From Streptomyces sp. NBC_01262 (lineage in GTDB: Bacteria; Actinomycetota; Actinomycetes; Streptomycetales; Streptomycetaceae): DNA of 64,000 nt. Under the pieces are notes generated by a model, which saw only the letters and a list, made by a program, of their open reading frames with translations, was not told the origin of the DNA and did no database searches. The stretch spans positions 868,001-932,000 of the forward strand of contig NZ_CP108462.1 in assembly GCF_036226365.1 (NCBI RefSeq). The letters are read 5' to 3'. The position numbers and the translations under genes are program-made. Shown here one piece after another: positions 16,603-26,946 of this stretch (positions are counted from its first letter, which is position 1; every line of letters starts with the position of its first letter).

Positions 16603-18429
16603 TCAGCCTCCGTAGAGGGCTTCGATCTCCGGGGAGCAGACCTGCTCTATGTACCGCCGCTTGAGCTTGCGCGACGGGGTGAGCAGGCCTCGCTCCTCAG
16701 TGAAGGAGAAGGGCAGGATACGGAAGGCGCGGATCGACTCCGCCTTGGAGACCTGGGTGTTGGCGGCGCTCACCGCCCGCCGCACCTCGGACTCCAGGTC
16801 GGGGTCGCGCGCCAGCTCGCCCGCGTCGACCAGCCCGCGCCTGCCCCGCAGGCGCAGCCAGTGCGCGACCGCCTCGGAGTCGAGGGTCAGCAGGGCCACG
16901 ACGAACGGCCGGTCGTTGCCGATGACGACGCAGTGCTCGACCAGCGGGTGTTCGCGGACCCGCTCCTCCAGGACCCCCGGGAGGAGGTTCTTGCCGCTGG
17001 CGGTGACGATGAGTTCCTTCTTGCGGCCGGTGATGGTCAGGTAGCCGTCCTCGTCGAGGCTGCCCAGATCGCCGGTGTGCAGCCAGCCGGTGTGCAGCGC
17101 CGCCTTGGTGGCGTCGGTGTCGCCCAGGTAGCCGGCGAAGACGGCGCCGCCGCGCAGCAGGATCTCGTCGTCCTCGGTGATCCGGATGTCCGTCCCCGGG
17201 ACCGGGCGGCCCACGGTGCCGTGCCGGACCCGGCCCGGCGGGTTGCAGGTCGCGGCCGAGGTGGACTCCGTGAGGCCGTAGCCCTCGTAGACGGTGACGC
17301 CCGCGCCGTCGAAGAACAGGCTGAGGCGCCGGCCCATCGTGGAGCCGCCGCTCACCGCGTTGCGGACCCGGCCGCCCAGTGCCTCGCGGACCTTGCCGTA
17401 GACCAGCTTGTCGTAGAACCGGTGGCTGAGCCGCAGCGCCGGGCCGGGCCCGGGGCCCTCGCCGAAGGCGCGCCGTTCGCGGGCCTCGGCGAAGCGCACG
17501 GCGACCTCCACCGCCCGGTCGAAGATGGCGAGGTGCCCTTCCGCCTCGGCCTTGGCGCGGGCCGCGCCGAAGACCCGCTCGAAGACATACGGGACGCCGA
17601 GGACGAAGGTCGGCCGGAACAAGGCCAGGTCCGGCAGCAGCGCGGTGGCTGACATGTCTGGCTGGTGGCCCAGGCGCACTCCGGCTCTGAGCGAGGCGAC
17701 CTGGACCATCCGGCCGAAGACATGGGCCAGCGGGAGAAAGAGCAGCGTGGAGGGCTCTTCGCCGCCCCCGGGCTCGAAGATGGGGCGCCAGCCGGCGATG
17801 AGGTTGTCGCACTCGGCCATGAAGTTGGCGTGGGTGAGCAGGCAGCCCTGCGGGCGGCCGGTGGTGCCCGAGGTGTAGATCACGGTGGCCACCGCGTCCG
17901 GGGTCACCGCGAGCCGGTGGCGGTGCACCAGCTCCTCGGGGATCCGCCGCCCGGCCTCGGTGAGCGCGGCGACCGCTCCGGCGTCGAGCTGCCAGACATG
18001 GGTCAGGGTGTGCTCGCCGCCGAGCACCGAGCCGAGGGTCATCGCGTGGTCCTCGTCCTCGATGACGCAGGCCACGGCGCCGCTGTCGCGCAGGATCCAG
18101 CCGAGCTGCTCGGCGGAGGCGGTCGGGTAGACCGGCACCGGCTGGGCGCCGACGGTCCACAGCGCGAAGTCCAGCAGCGTCCACTCGTAACGGGTGCGGG
18201 ACATCACGGCGACCCGGTCGCCGAAGCGTATGCCCTCCGCGAGCAGGCCCCTGGCCAGCGCCATCACGTCGTCACGGAAGCCGGCGGCGGTCACGTCCCG
18301 CCACTGCCCGTCCGTCTTGCGGCCCAGCACTATTCGGTCCGACGCCTCGGAAGCGCTTTCGAACACGCGGTCGGCGAGCCCGCCCACGAGGGGTGCGGTG
18401 GCCAGAGCTGGGACGGTGGTCTCGTGCAC
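16603..18429 (-). CDS. Long-chain fatty acid-CoA ligase (FadD15-like)
   Basis: A 608-residue ANL enzyme. Motifs: YTSGTTGRPQGCLLTH (phosphate loop), YEGYGLTEST, LHTGDLGSLDEDGYLTITGRKKE and the C-terminal LTPSRKLKRR. The overall plan matches FadD15/Acsl-type ligases that make long-chain acyl-CoA. GTG at 18429 is chosen: AAGGAG lies 6 nt upstream and the protein then begins VHETTVPALA; the frame stays open to 18489 without a better site. The product supplies acyl-CoA for lipid synthesis or beta-oxidation. Confidence 0.88.
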   Translation of the reverse strand: MHETTVPALATAPLVGGLADRVFESASEASDRIVLGRKTDGQWRDVTAAGFRDDVMALARGLLAEGIRFGDRVAVMSRTRYEWTLLDFALWTVGAQPVPVYPTASAEQLGWILRDSGAVACVIEDEDHAMTLGSVLGGEHTLTHVWQLDAGAVAALTEAGRRIPEELVHRHRLAVTPDAVATVIYTSGTTGRPQGCLLTHANFMAECDNLIAGWRPIFEPGGGEEPSTLLFLPLAHVFGRMVQVASLRAGVRLGHQPDMSATALLPDLALFRPTFVLGVPYVFERVFGAARAKAEAEGHLAIFDRAVEVAVRFAEARERRAFGEGPGPGPALRLSHRFYDKLVYGKVREALGGRVRNAVSGGSTMGRRLSLFFDGAGVTVYEGYGLTESTSAATCNPPGRVRHGTVGRPVPGTDIRITEDDEILLRGGAVFAGYLGDTDATKAALHTGWLHTGDLGSLDEDGYLTITGRKKELIVTASGKNLLPGVLEERVREHPLVEHCVVIGNDRPFVVALLTLDSEAVAHWLRLRGRRGLVDAGELARDPDLESEVRRAVSAANTQVSKAESIRAFRILPFSFTEERGLLTPSRKLKRRYIEQVCSPEIEALYGG

Positions 18430-18595
18430 GCATGCTCCTTGTGGGGGAATCGGAGCGTGGATGCGTAAATTAGCGGATCTTTCGCGCACTGTCGGCGGAC
18501 AGGACCCCAGAAAACGTCCATACCGCGAATTGCGCTGGGATCTTCACTGCGTGTTCGACCCGTCCGAGCGATCATTGAGAGACGGAGGTGACCCC

Positions 18596-18838
18596 ATGAC
18601 CCACAGGATCCGACTCCACGGAGGCCCCGGCGACGGGCTCACGCTGGGCATCGTCGTGGGAGCGGTCGGGCAGCCGCCCGAGGGCATCCTCTACGACCCC
18701 ATGGCGATCACCGTGCAGGACGCGGGCGTCCACCAGGCCTGGCCCGACAGTGCCGCGTACTACAAGCGCGTCGAGCACATCGCGGACGAGCCGTGGGACT
18801 ACGAGTACGAGAGCGAGGCCACGGCTCCGCTGGAGTGA
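18596..18838 (+). CDS. Conserved hypothetical small protein
   Basis: The 80-residue acidic protein begins MTHRIRLHGGPGDGLTLG and ends in a run of Glu/Tyr (DYEYESE). The ATG is fixed by an excellent GGAGGTGA 5 nt upstream; the frame is open further upstream as antisense shadow of the ligase. It has no signal peptide or membrane segment. I do not recognise a characterised family. It is divergent from the ligase gene and 83 nt ahead of an SDR gene. Confidence 0.7.
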   Translation: MTHRIRLHGGPGDGLTLGIVVGAVGQPPEGILYDPMAITVQDAGVHQAWPDSAAYYKRVEHIADEPWDYEYESEATAPLE

Positions 18839-18842
18839 GATT

Positions 18843-18871
18843 TTGGCCGGGCGTCGTCGGCTACGTAGAGT
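18843..18871 (+). promoter_or_regulatory. Promoter of the zinc-finger SDR gene
   Basis: TTGGCC (18843-18848), a 17-bp spacer and TAGAGT (18866-18871) lie 50 bp before the ATG at 18922. They fit the vegetative consensus. Confidence 0.5.
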
Positions 18872-18921
18872 TCCGCCGGGAAGCAGGCACAGGAACACAC
18901 GATCCAGAGACGACGGCGGGC

Positions 18922-20406
18922 ATGACGGCGATCGACCACGGCCAGAGCATCACGGACTCCGAGCGGGAGGCCGCGGGCAGTACGGGCATCGACCCGGCGC
19001 GCCTGGAGCTGTGCCTCAGCGTGCTCAGGGAGCTCGACGAGCTGCCGATCGACCACCCCGACGCCATCGCGGTGCGGCTCGCCACCGCCGGTATCTACCG
19101 GACCGTGAAGCAGCGGCGCCGCCAGGAGCGCCGGGCCGCCAAGACCGCCAACGACAAGGCGGTCACCGAGGCCACCGCGACCGGTTCCGCCGAGCGGATC
19201 GACGACGAGACCGAGGGCCTGCTGCCCAGCTCGTCGGTCACCACCGAGATCGCCGGCGTCCTGGAGCGCCCCCGGTCCTGCTACATCTGCAAGACCCGCT
19301 ATGTCGAGGTGGACGCCTTCTACCACCAGCTCTGCCAGAAGTGCGCGCACTTCAACCGCGCCAGGCGCGAGGCCCGCACCGACCTGACCGGTCGGCGGGC
19401 GCTGCTCACCGGCGGCCGGGCGAAGATCGGCATGTACATCGCGCTGCGGCTGCTGCGCGACGGCGCCCACACCACGATCACCACCCGCTTCCCCAGCGAC
19501 GCGATCCGCCGCTTCAAGGCGATGCCGGACAGCGCCGACTGGATCCACCGGCTCAAGATCGTCGGCATCGACCTGCGCGACCCGGCCCAGGTCGTCGCGC
19601 TGGCCGACTCCGTGGGCGCCGAGGGCCCGCTGGACATCCTGATCAACAACGCCGCGCAGACCGTACGCCGCTCCCCCCAGGCCTACGCCGAGCTGGTCGC
19701 CGCCGAGTCGGCCCCGCTGCCCGCCGGGGAGCTGCCCGCCTCCGAGGTCATCGGCACCTTCGGCAGCGGCGCCCAGGCCGCGCTGCCCGGCCCGCGCGCG
19801 GGTGACGTGCTGACCGCCGAGGAGGTCACCGCGCTGGCGCTGGCCACAGGCTCGGCCACGGTCGCCCGGATCGAGGCGGGCACCGCGATCGACGCGGGCG
19901 GGCTGGTGCCGGACCTGGCGCCGGTCAACACCTGGGTCCAGAAGGTCGACGAGGTCGATCCGGTCGAGCTGCTCGAAGTCCAGCTCTGCAATGTCACCGC
20001 CCCGTTCGTGCTGGTCAGCCGACTGCGCCCGGCGATGGCCGCCTCCGCCGCCCGCCGCAAGTACGTGGTGAACGTCTCCGCCATGGAGGGCCAGTTCAGC
20101 CGCGGCTACAAGGGCCCCGGCCACCCGCACACCAACATGGCCAAGGCCGCGCTGAACATGCTGACGCGCACCAGCGCGCAGGAGATGCTGGAGAACGACG
20201 GCATCCTGATGACCGCCGTCGACACCGGCTGGATCACCGACGAGCGCCCCCACCCCGACAAGATGCGGCTGGCCACCGAGGGCTTCCACGCCCCCCTGGA
20301 CCTCGTCGACGGCGCCGCCCGGGTCTACGACCCGATCGTGCGCGGCGAGGCCGGTGAGGACCTCTTCGGCTGCTTCCTGAAGGACTACTCGCCCTCCGCC
20401 TGGTAA
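18922..20406 (+). CDS. SDR-family protein with an N-terminal zinc knuckle and altered active site
   Basis: The 494-residue protein has a helical N-terminus (1-110), a four-cysteine zinc-knuckle (C120-x2-C123, C138-x2-C141) and a Rossmann domain from about 157. The dinucleotide loop reads LLTGGRAKIG (161-170) and INNAAQ (241-246) is present. An insert of about 90 residues (250-340) follows. Of the catalytic residues, Ser386 and Lys408 are there, but Thr404 takes the Tyr place in Y-x3-K. The ATG at 18922 is chosen from the promoter spacing and composition; the ribosome-binding site is weak. The activity is unknown: reduction by an unusual mechanism, or a binding or scaffolding role. Confidence 0.8.
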   Translation: MTAIDHGQSITDSEREAAGSTGIDPARLELCLSVLRELDELPIDHPDAIAVRLATAGIYRTVKQRRRQERRAAKTANDKAVTEATATGSAERIDDETEGLLPSSSVTTEIAGVLERPRSCYICKTRYVEVDAFYHQLCQKCAHFNRARREARTDLTGRRALLTGGRAKIGMYIALRLLRDGAHTTITTRFPSDAIRRFKAMPDSADWIHRLKIVGIDLRDPAQVVALADSVGAEGPLDILINNAAQTVRRSPQAYAELVAAESAPLPAGELPASEVIGTFGSGAQAALPGPRAGDVLTAEEVTALALATGSATVARIEAGTAIDAGGLVPDLAPVNTWVQKVDEVDPVELLEVQLCNVTAPFVLVSRLRPAMAASAARRKYVVNVSAMEGQFSRGYKGPGHPHTNMAKAALNMLTRTSAQEMLENDGILMTAVDTGWITDERPHPDKMRLATEGFHAPLDLVDGAARVYDPIVRGEAGEDLFGCFLKDYSPSAW

Positions 20407-20438
20407 CCGCTCGCCGGGCGGGACCGGGATGCCGACGG

Positions 20439-20452
20439 TACGCTTTGGATCA
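20439..20452 (+). promoter_or_regulatory. Leaderless promoter candidate for the FHA-ABC gene
   Basis: TACGCT (20439-20444) ends 7 bases before the ATG at 20452, and no Shine-Dalgarno sequence is present. The transcript would start at or beside the ATG. Confidence 0.4.
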
Positions 20453-22857
20453 TGGGTGAGCGGCAATTCGCGCCCTCCGCGCCCGAGCTTGTCCTTGAGA
20501 CCGATGCCGGTACACAGGTCATCGTCCCGGGGCGCACCTACCATGTCGGACGCGATCCGCTGAGCGAGATCGTCTGCGACGACCCCCGGGTGTCCTGGCA
20601 CCACGCGGTGATCCGGTCGGACGTCAACGGCTGGATCCTGGAGGACGCCGGCAGCACCAACGGCACGTACGCCGACGGCAAGAGCGTCCGCCAGTGGGGC
20701 GTGGGCCCCGGCAGCATGATCCGTTTCGGGCACCCGGCGGACGGCCCCTGGGCCAAGCTCAGCGGCATCCCCGCGTCCGAGCCCGAGCCCGAGCCGGTCC
20801 CGGCCGGGACCGGTTCGTACGGGACCGGTCCGTACGGAACCAACCTGTCCGAACCGATCCCGAACGGGCCCGTGCCGACCGGGACCTTCCGGCAGCCGAC
20901 CTCGGTCCGGCAGCTGCCCGCCCGTACGGTACGGATCGGCCGCGCCGCCGACAGCGATGTGGTCGTCGACGACCTGGTGGTCTCCCGGCACCACGCCGAG
21001 CTGCGCGCGGCCCCCGGCGGCGGCTACGAGATCACCGACCTCGGCAGCCACAACGGCACCTACCTCAACGGGCAGCCGGTCACCCGGGCCCCCATCCACC
21101 CGGGCGACATCGTCGGCATCGGCCACTCGGTCTTCCGCCTCGTGGGCGACAAGCTGGTGGAGTTCACCGACACCGGCGAGGTCTCGCTCCAGGTCAGGGA
21201 CCTGGAGGTGGAGGTGGGCTCCAACGGCAGCCGCAAGACCCTGCTGAACCACATCTCCTTCCCCGTCGGCGAGAAGTGCCTGCTCGCGGTCGTCGGCCCC
21301 AGCGGCTCGGGCAAGTCCACCCTCCTCAACGCCCTCACCGGGCTGCGCCCGGCGGACCACGGCACCGTGCTCTACGACGGCCGGGACATGTACCGCGAGT
21401 ACGCCGAGCTGCGCCAGCGCATCGGTCTCGTACCGCAGGACGACATCCTGCACCTCCAGCTCCCGGTGCGCCGGGCGCTGGGTTACGCCGCCGAGCTGCG
21501 CTTCCCCGGTGACACCGCGAAGGCCGAGCGGCGGGCCCGGGTGGACGAGGTGATCGGCGAACTCGGCCTGGACGCAAGGGTGGACCAGCCGATCCACAGC
21601 CTGTCCGGCGGCCAGCGCAAGCGGGTCAGCGTCGCGCTGGAGCTGCTGACCAAGCCCTCGCTGCTCTTCCTCGACGAGCCGACCTCGGGGCTGGACCCGG
21701 GCATGGACCGCTCGGTGATGAACATGCTGCGCGGCCTGGCCGACGACGGCCGCACGGTCGTGGTCGTCACCCACAGCGTGCTCAGTCTCGACGTGTGCGA
21801 CCGGCTGCTGGTCATGGCGCCGGGCGGGCGGATGGCCTACTACGGGCCGCCGGAGGACACCCTGTCCTTCTTCGGCTTCCAGCAGTGGCCCGAGGCCTTC
21901 GAGGCCTTCGAGAACGACCAGGACCGCGACTGGGCGGCCCAGTACCAGGCCTCGAAACTGCACCACGAGTACATCGAGTCGGCGGACGAACTGCCGGGGC
22001 CCGCGCCCGACTCGGCCCAGCACCACGTCAAGCCGCCCAAGCCGCAGGGCTGGGGTGCCCAGCTGCGCACGCTGGTACGCCGCTACAGCGCCTCGCTGGC
22101 CGCCGACCGGACCTTCCTGGCCATCATGGTCGCGCTGCCGTTCGTCATGGGCGCGATGGCGCACGCGCTGGCCGGATCGAAGCTCACCAGCGAGAACGCC
22201 CTCAACGTCCTGCTGATCCTGTGCGTCGGCGGAGTGCTCACCGGCGCGGCCAACGCGGTGCGCGAACTGGTCAAGGAGCGGGTGATCTACCGGCGGGAGC
22301 GGGCGGTCGGGCTGTCCAGATCCGCGTATCTGTGCTCGAAGATCGTCGTGCTCGGGGTGATCACCGTCGTCCAGGCGGTCGTGCTGACGATGGTCGGCCT
22401 GATCGGCGTCAAGCTCGGACCCCCGGGCAGCAGCGGGGTGTTCCTGCCGCCGCTGGCCGAGATCGCGCTCGCGGTGGCGCTGCTGTCCTTCACCGCGATG
22501 ATGCTGGGGCTGCTGGTCTCGGCGCTGGTGAGCAAGGAGGAGGTCACCATGCCGCTGCTGGTGCTGCTCGCCATCGTCCAGGTGGTCTTCTGCGGCGCCC
22601 TGCTGCCGCTGAACGGGGTGCCGGGCCTTGAGCAGTTCGCCTGGCTGGTGCCCTCGCGCTGGGCGCTCGGCGCGATGGCCGGCACCGTGGACCTGCACCG
22701 GATCGTGCCGGGCGACGCCGCCGCCGACCCGCTGTTCCGGCACTCGGCGGGGGTGTGGCTGCTCAACATGGGGATGATGCTGGTCCTCAGCGCGGTGCTG
22801 GCCTTCGTCGTGGCCAAGCTGCTGCGCCGGCACGAGCCCGCCATCATGCGCGGTTGA
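20452..22857 (+). CDS. ABC transporter with two FHA domains (Rv1747-like)
   Basis: The 801-residue protein carries two FHA domains, each with an intact phosphothreonine pocket (GRDPLSEIV...SWHH...STNGTY, 32-73; GRAADSDVV...SRHH...SHNGTY, 163-204). They are joined by a Thr/Pro-rich linker (107-156). An ABC ATPase follows: Walker A GPSGSGKST (282-290), LSGGQ (384-388), Walker B LLFLDEPTSG. The C-terminal ABC2-type membrane domain has about six helices (560-795). It is thus a half-transporter acting as a dimer. M. tuberculosis Rv1747 has the same order and is controlled by the kinase PknF. A kinase gene lies 555 nt downstream here. Confidence 0.92.
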   Translation: MGERQFAPSAPELVLETDAGTQVIVPGRTYHVGRDPLSEIVCDDPRVSWHHAVIRSDVNGWILEDAGSTNGTYADGKSVRQWGVGPGSMIRFGHPADGPWAKLSGIPASEPEPEPVPAGTGSYGTGPYGTNLSEPIPNGPVPTGTFRQPTSVRQLPARTVRIGRAADSDVVVDDLVVSRHHAELRAAPGGGYEITDLGSHNGTYLNGQPVTRAPIHPGDIVGIGHSVFRLVGDKLVEFTDTGEVSLQVRDLEVEVGSNGSRKTLLNHISFPVGEKCLLAVVGPSGSGKSTLLNALTGLRPADHGTVLYDGRDMYREYAELRQRIGLVPQDDILHLQLPVRRALGYAAELRFPGDTAKAERRARVDEVIGELGLDARVDQPIHSLSGGQRKRVSVALELLTKPSLLFLDEPTSGLDPGMDRSVMNMLRGLADDGRTVVVVTHSVLSLDVCDRLLVMAPGGRMAYYGPPEDTLSFFGFQQWPEAFEAFENDQDRDWAAQYQASKLHHEYIESADELPGPAPDSAQHHVKPPKPQGWGAQLRTLVRRYSASLAADRTFLAIMVALPFVMGAMAHALAGSKLTSENALNVLLILCVGGVLTGAANAVRELVKERVIYRRERAVGLSRSAYLCSKIVVLGVITVVQAVVLTMVGLIGVKLGPPGSSGVFLPPLAEIALAVALLSFTAMMLGLLVSALVSKEEVTMPLLVLLAIVQVVFCGALLPLNGVPGLEQFAWLVPSRWALGAMAGTVDLHRIVPGDAAADPLFRHSAGVWLLNMGMMLVLSAVLAFVVAKLLRRHEPAIMRG

Positions 22858-22882
22858 GGCCAGGAGCCGAGGAGCCGATGCG

Positions 22883-23416
22883 ATGACAGCCCCGGATTTC
22901 CGTCCCACCCACGTGGCCCCCGCCGCCGGTCTGCCGGCTTGGGCCGCGCCCGGTGACGCCCGGCCCTCGGCGCGGCTCGATCCGCTGCTGCCCGTACAGC
23001 TGCTGGACCGCCGGGGCGACTGGGGCCACATCGTGTGCTCCAACGGCTGGTCCGCGTGGGTCGACGGGCGGCTGCTCGTCACCGTCCCGCAGGGCCCGCC
23101 CGCCGCCCCGGGACCGGCGGAGCGCACGGCGGACGCGCGCCCGCTGCTGGCCCGGCTCGAACAGGCGCTGAGCCGCTACCGGCAGCTCACGGAGGAGCTC
23201 GCGGCCGGCCGTATCGACGGCGAGACCTTCCAGCGGCGTACGGAGGGGGAACGGATCGGCGCGGTCGTGGACGGCGAGGCGATCTGGGTGTTCGACACCG
23301 AGCGCGAACGCTGGTGCTACTGCGAAGGGTCCTCGATGGCCCGGCTGACGACCTACGCGGCCGTGGAGCCGCCCTCGACCGAGCCGAGCACGATCGTCGA
23401 CCGGACCCGGCCATGA
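22883..23416 (+). CDS. SH3-like hypothetical protein in the FHA-ABC/kinase operon
   Basis: The 177-residue cytoplasmic protein shows an SH3b-like front half (LPVQLLDRRGDWGHIVCSNGWSAWVDGRLL, about 39-68) and a C-terminal part containing IWVFDTERERWCYCEGSSM. There is no signal peptide. AGGAG precedes the ATG by 8 nt. It lies 25 nt after the transporter gene, and its stop overlaps the kinase ATG (ATGA), so the three are one operon. It may be an adaptor between kinase and transporter; that is inference. Confidence 0.75.
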   Translation: MTAPDFRPTHVAPAAGLPAWAAPGDARPSARLDPLLPVQLLDRRGDWGHIVCSNGWSAWVDGRLLVTVPQGPPAAPGPAERTADARPLLARLEQALSRYRQLTEELAAGRIDGETFQRRTEGERIGAVVDGEAIWVFDTERERWCYCEGSSMARLTTYAAVEPPSTEPSTIVDRTRP

Positions 23417-24441
23417 CCGCGCCGACCGGCATGGCGGGCCGGCAGATCGCCGGGTACCGCGTCGAGGGCGAGATCGGGCGCGGCGGCATGGCGGTGGTCT
23501 ACCGGGCCAAGGACCTGCGGCTGGGCCGTACGGTGGCGCTCAAGGTGCTCGCACCCGAGCTGGCGCGCAACGACATCTTCCGCAAGCGGTTCGTGCACGA
23601 GTCCGAGGTCGCGGCCGCCATCGACCACCCGCACATCGTCCCGATCTTCGAGGCCGGGGAGACCGACGGCATCCTGTACATCGCCATGCGGTATGTGCAG
23701 GGCCGCGATCTGCGGGCGCTCATCGACCGCGAGGGGCCGCTGCCGCTGGACGCCGCCGGGCGCATCGCCGTGCAGGTGGCCTCGGCGCTGGACGCGGCGC
23801 ATTCGCACGATCTGGTGCACCGGGACGTCAAGCCGGGAAACATTCTCGTGGCGGAAGGTACCGATGCGGATCATCCCGAACACGTCTATCTCACGGACTT
23901 CGGGCTGACGAAGAAGTCCCTGTCCCTGACCGGCTTCACGACCGTCGGGCAGTTCGTGGGCACCCTGGACTATGTCGCGCCCGAGCAGATCTCCGGCCGA
24001 CCGGTGGACGGCCGCTGCGACGTCTACAGTCTCGGCTGCGTCGTCTTCGAGCTGCTCACCGCCACCCCGCCCTTCCGGCGCGAGGACGACCTCGCCCTGC
24101 TGTGGGCCCATCTGTACTCCGAGCCCCCGCAGGTGACCCCGCTACGGCCCGAGCTCCCGGCCGCCGTGGACGAGGTCATGGCACGGGCCCTGGCCAAGGC
24201 CCCCGAGGAACGGCACGACACCTGCCTGCAGTTCGTGGCGGCGATGCGCACGGCCTGGAGCGTACGCGAGGAGCCCGCCGCCCGGCCGGCGCTGGAACAT
24301 CCGCCCACCCAGCTGGTCGCGGTCCTGCCCGAAGCCATCGAAGCCACCGAGGCCCCCGAAGCCCCTCGGGTCCCCGATGTCCCTGAAGCCCCCACGCCGG
24401 AGCCGCCGCGCTGGGCGCTACCGGTCCTTCGCCAGCCATGA
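23413..24441 (+). CDS. Serine/threonine protein kinase, soluble Hanks type
   Basis: The 342-residue kinase has the glycine loop GRGGMAVVY (22-30), catalytic Lys44, the HRDVKPGN loop (136-143), DFG (162-164) and the activation end GTLDYVAPEQ (183-192). After the domain (about 1-275) comes a Pro/Glu/Ala-rich tail with no transmembrane helix, unlike PknF. The ATG overlaps the previous stop. Context points to phosphorylation of the Thr-rich linker of the FHA-ABC transporter. The last 24 nt overlap the convergent membrane-protein gene. Confidence 0.9.
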   Translation: MTAPTGMAGRQIAGYRVEGEIGRGGMAVVYRAKDLRLGRTVALKVLAPELARNDIFRKRFVHESEVAAAIDHPHIVPIFEAGETDGILYIAMRYVQGRDLRALIDREGPLPLDAAGRIAVQVASALDAAHSHDLVHRDVKPGNILVAEGTDADHPEHVYLTDFGLTKKSLSLTGFTTVGQFVGTLDYVAPEQISGRPVDGRCDVYSLGCVVFELLTATPPFRREDDLALLWAHLYSEPPQVTPLRPELPAAVDEVMARALAKAPEERHDTCLQFVAAMRTAWSVREEPAARPALEHPPTQLVAVLPEAIEATEAPEAPRVPDVPEAPTPEPPRWALPVLRQP

Positions 24442-25698
24442 GGCCAGCACGCTGCCGGTGAAGCCCGCGACCGCGCCCCAGCCGGCGGCGATCGGCACGG
24501 CCGTCAGCAGGCGGCAGCGCAGCGACACCGACCCGCCGAGGCCGCCGGCGTCGGCCGCGTCGCCGACTCCGAACAGGCTCAGGCCGTACTGGGCGTGGAT
24601 CCGGGTGAGCAGCCCGACGGCCAGCATCGTCACCGCCGTGGCCACGGCCAGGTGCGCACAGTTCCGCAGATGGCTGACGCCCGCGAGGGAATACCGGGCC
24701 TTCACGAAACCCGCCGTGAGCAGCGCGAGGCCCGCGAGCACCGGCAGCAGCCAGACGCGGCCGTCGTAGCGCGACAGCGAGGCCAGGTCGAGCGGCACGG
24801 GCCCGTCGCCGGAGGCCCGGAGCACCGATGCGAGCGCCTCGGGCATGGGCAGGCCGAGTCCGCCCTTGAGGCTGCCCTCCCAGGTGGCCCCGAGCCCCAG
24901 CCCGAAGGCCAGGCCGCACAGATTCGGCAGCCCGAGGAGTACGACGGCGAAGAGGTTGCCCACGTCCGCGTCGCCCGCTCCGGTGGCGGCGGTCACGACG
25001 GCGCCGATCACCCCGATGACCACGTAGCCGAGCAGCACCATGACCATGACCCGGGCGGCGGGCCGGATCGAGGACTCGAAGTGCAGCAGCCTCGACGGCA
25101 GCGGCGCCCTGCGGGAGACCGTGACGGCCAGCGCCAGGACGATCAGCAGCCACACGATGCCGGCCCCGATGGTCGTCGGCACCACCGCCCGGAAGCCGAC
25201 GCTCGGGGTCGCGTCGAAGAGCTCGCCGAACTGGTCGGCCAGCGAGTTCCCCGTGCTGATCGTGAAGGTGTGCCGGGCGGCGAACACGACCGGGATCAGA
25301 GCGAGCAGCCAGAGCACCGCCGTACGGGCGAAGCGGCCCAGCAGCTCGCCGCCGGACAGGACGGCGTGGAACCGCAGCGGCCGTACGAAGAAGGCGGCCG
25401 CCACCAGCGCGCCCACCAGGCTCACGGACAGCGGGACGACCTTGATGGCCGCCTCCGACTGGGCGATGACCCCGGCCCCGCCGCTCAGCTCGATCCGCCC
25501 GCCCACCGCCATGACCACGGTCGCGGCGACCACCGGGGGGAACGCCGAGCCCGGGAGTTGCGAGGCGCCCGCCAGCCACAGGCCCAGGGCCGCCACAACC
25601 GTCATGGCCAGCAGGGCGGCGAGGACCACGGCGACGGCTTCCAGCCAGCCGCGCAGGACGCCGGGGGCGGTCGCGGGCGCGGTCGTGTCGTGGCTCAC
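24418..25698 (-). CDS. Polytopic membrane protein (streptophobe-like)
   Basis: The 426-residue protein is almost wholly hydrophobic, with about ten predicted helices beginning at residues 15-45. It resembles the Streptomyces-restricted proteins named streptophobe, but I cannot confirm that without a search. SIRPAARVMVMVLLGYVVIG and FGLGLGATWEGSLKGGLGLP are conserved-looking segments between helices. No transport motif is visible. It overlaps the kinase 3' end and is divergent from the next gene across about 90 nt. Confidence 0.7.
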   Translation of the reverse strand: MSHDTTAPATAPGVLRGWLEAVAVVLAALLAMTVVAALGLWLAGASQLPGSAFPPVVAATVVMAVGGRIELSGGAGVIAQSEAAIKVVPLSVSLVGALVAAAFFVRPLRFHAVLSGGELLGRFARTAVLWLLALIPVVFAARHTFTISTGNSLADQFGELFDATPSVGFRAVVPTTIGAGIVWLLIVLALAVTVSRRAPLPSRLLHFESSIRPAARVMVMVLLGYVVIGVIGAVVTAATGAGDADVGNLFAVVLLGLPNLCGLAFGLGLGATWEGSLKGGLGLPMPEALASVLRASGDGPVPLDLASLSRYDGRVWLLPVLAGLALLTAGFVKARYSLAGVSHLRNCAHLAVATAVTMLAVGLLTRIHAQYGLSLFGVGDAADAGGLGGSVSLRCRLLTAVPIAAGWGAVAGFTGSVLASWLAKDR

Positions 25699-25786
25699 GG
25701 GCTCAGGCTAAGCAGCGCCCGCCCGCACCGCCCGTCCGGAATGCCCCGGCTTGCGGGTGTACGGGGCGCCGAACAGACAATGCAGG

Positions 25787-26851
<1,065 letters not shown>

Positions 26852-26868
26852 ATCATCCGGCAGGTCGG

Positions 26869-26935
26869 ACGCCGATCGGCGTTCATGGGCAAATCGGAGA
26901 GATATGACAGGCCGTGGCCAATCGGTCGATCTCTC
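26869..26935. promoter_or_regulatory. Two palindromes upstream of the beta-helix gene
   Basis: ACGCCGATCGGCGT (26869-26882) is a perfect 14-bp palindrome. GAGAGAT (26897-26903) and ATCTCTC (26929-26935) form a second inverted repeat whose right arm touches the GGAGG ribosome-binding site. They could be an operator and an RBS-masking hairpin. Confidence 0.45.
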
Positions 26936-26946
26936 TGGAGGCTGGC

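Noticed and set aside
18799..23127. A 1442-codon open frame on the minus strand over the SDR and ABC genes
   Set aside because: It is repetitive in Gly/Arg/His/Val, has no recognisable domain and lies opposite two genes with clear motifs; GC-rich third positions keep the complementary frame open.
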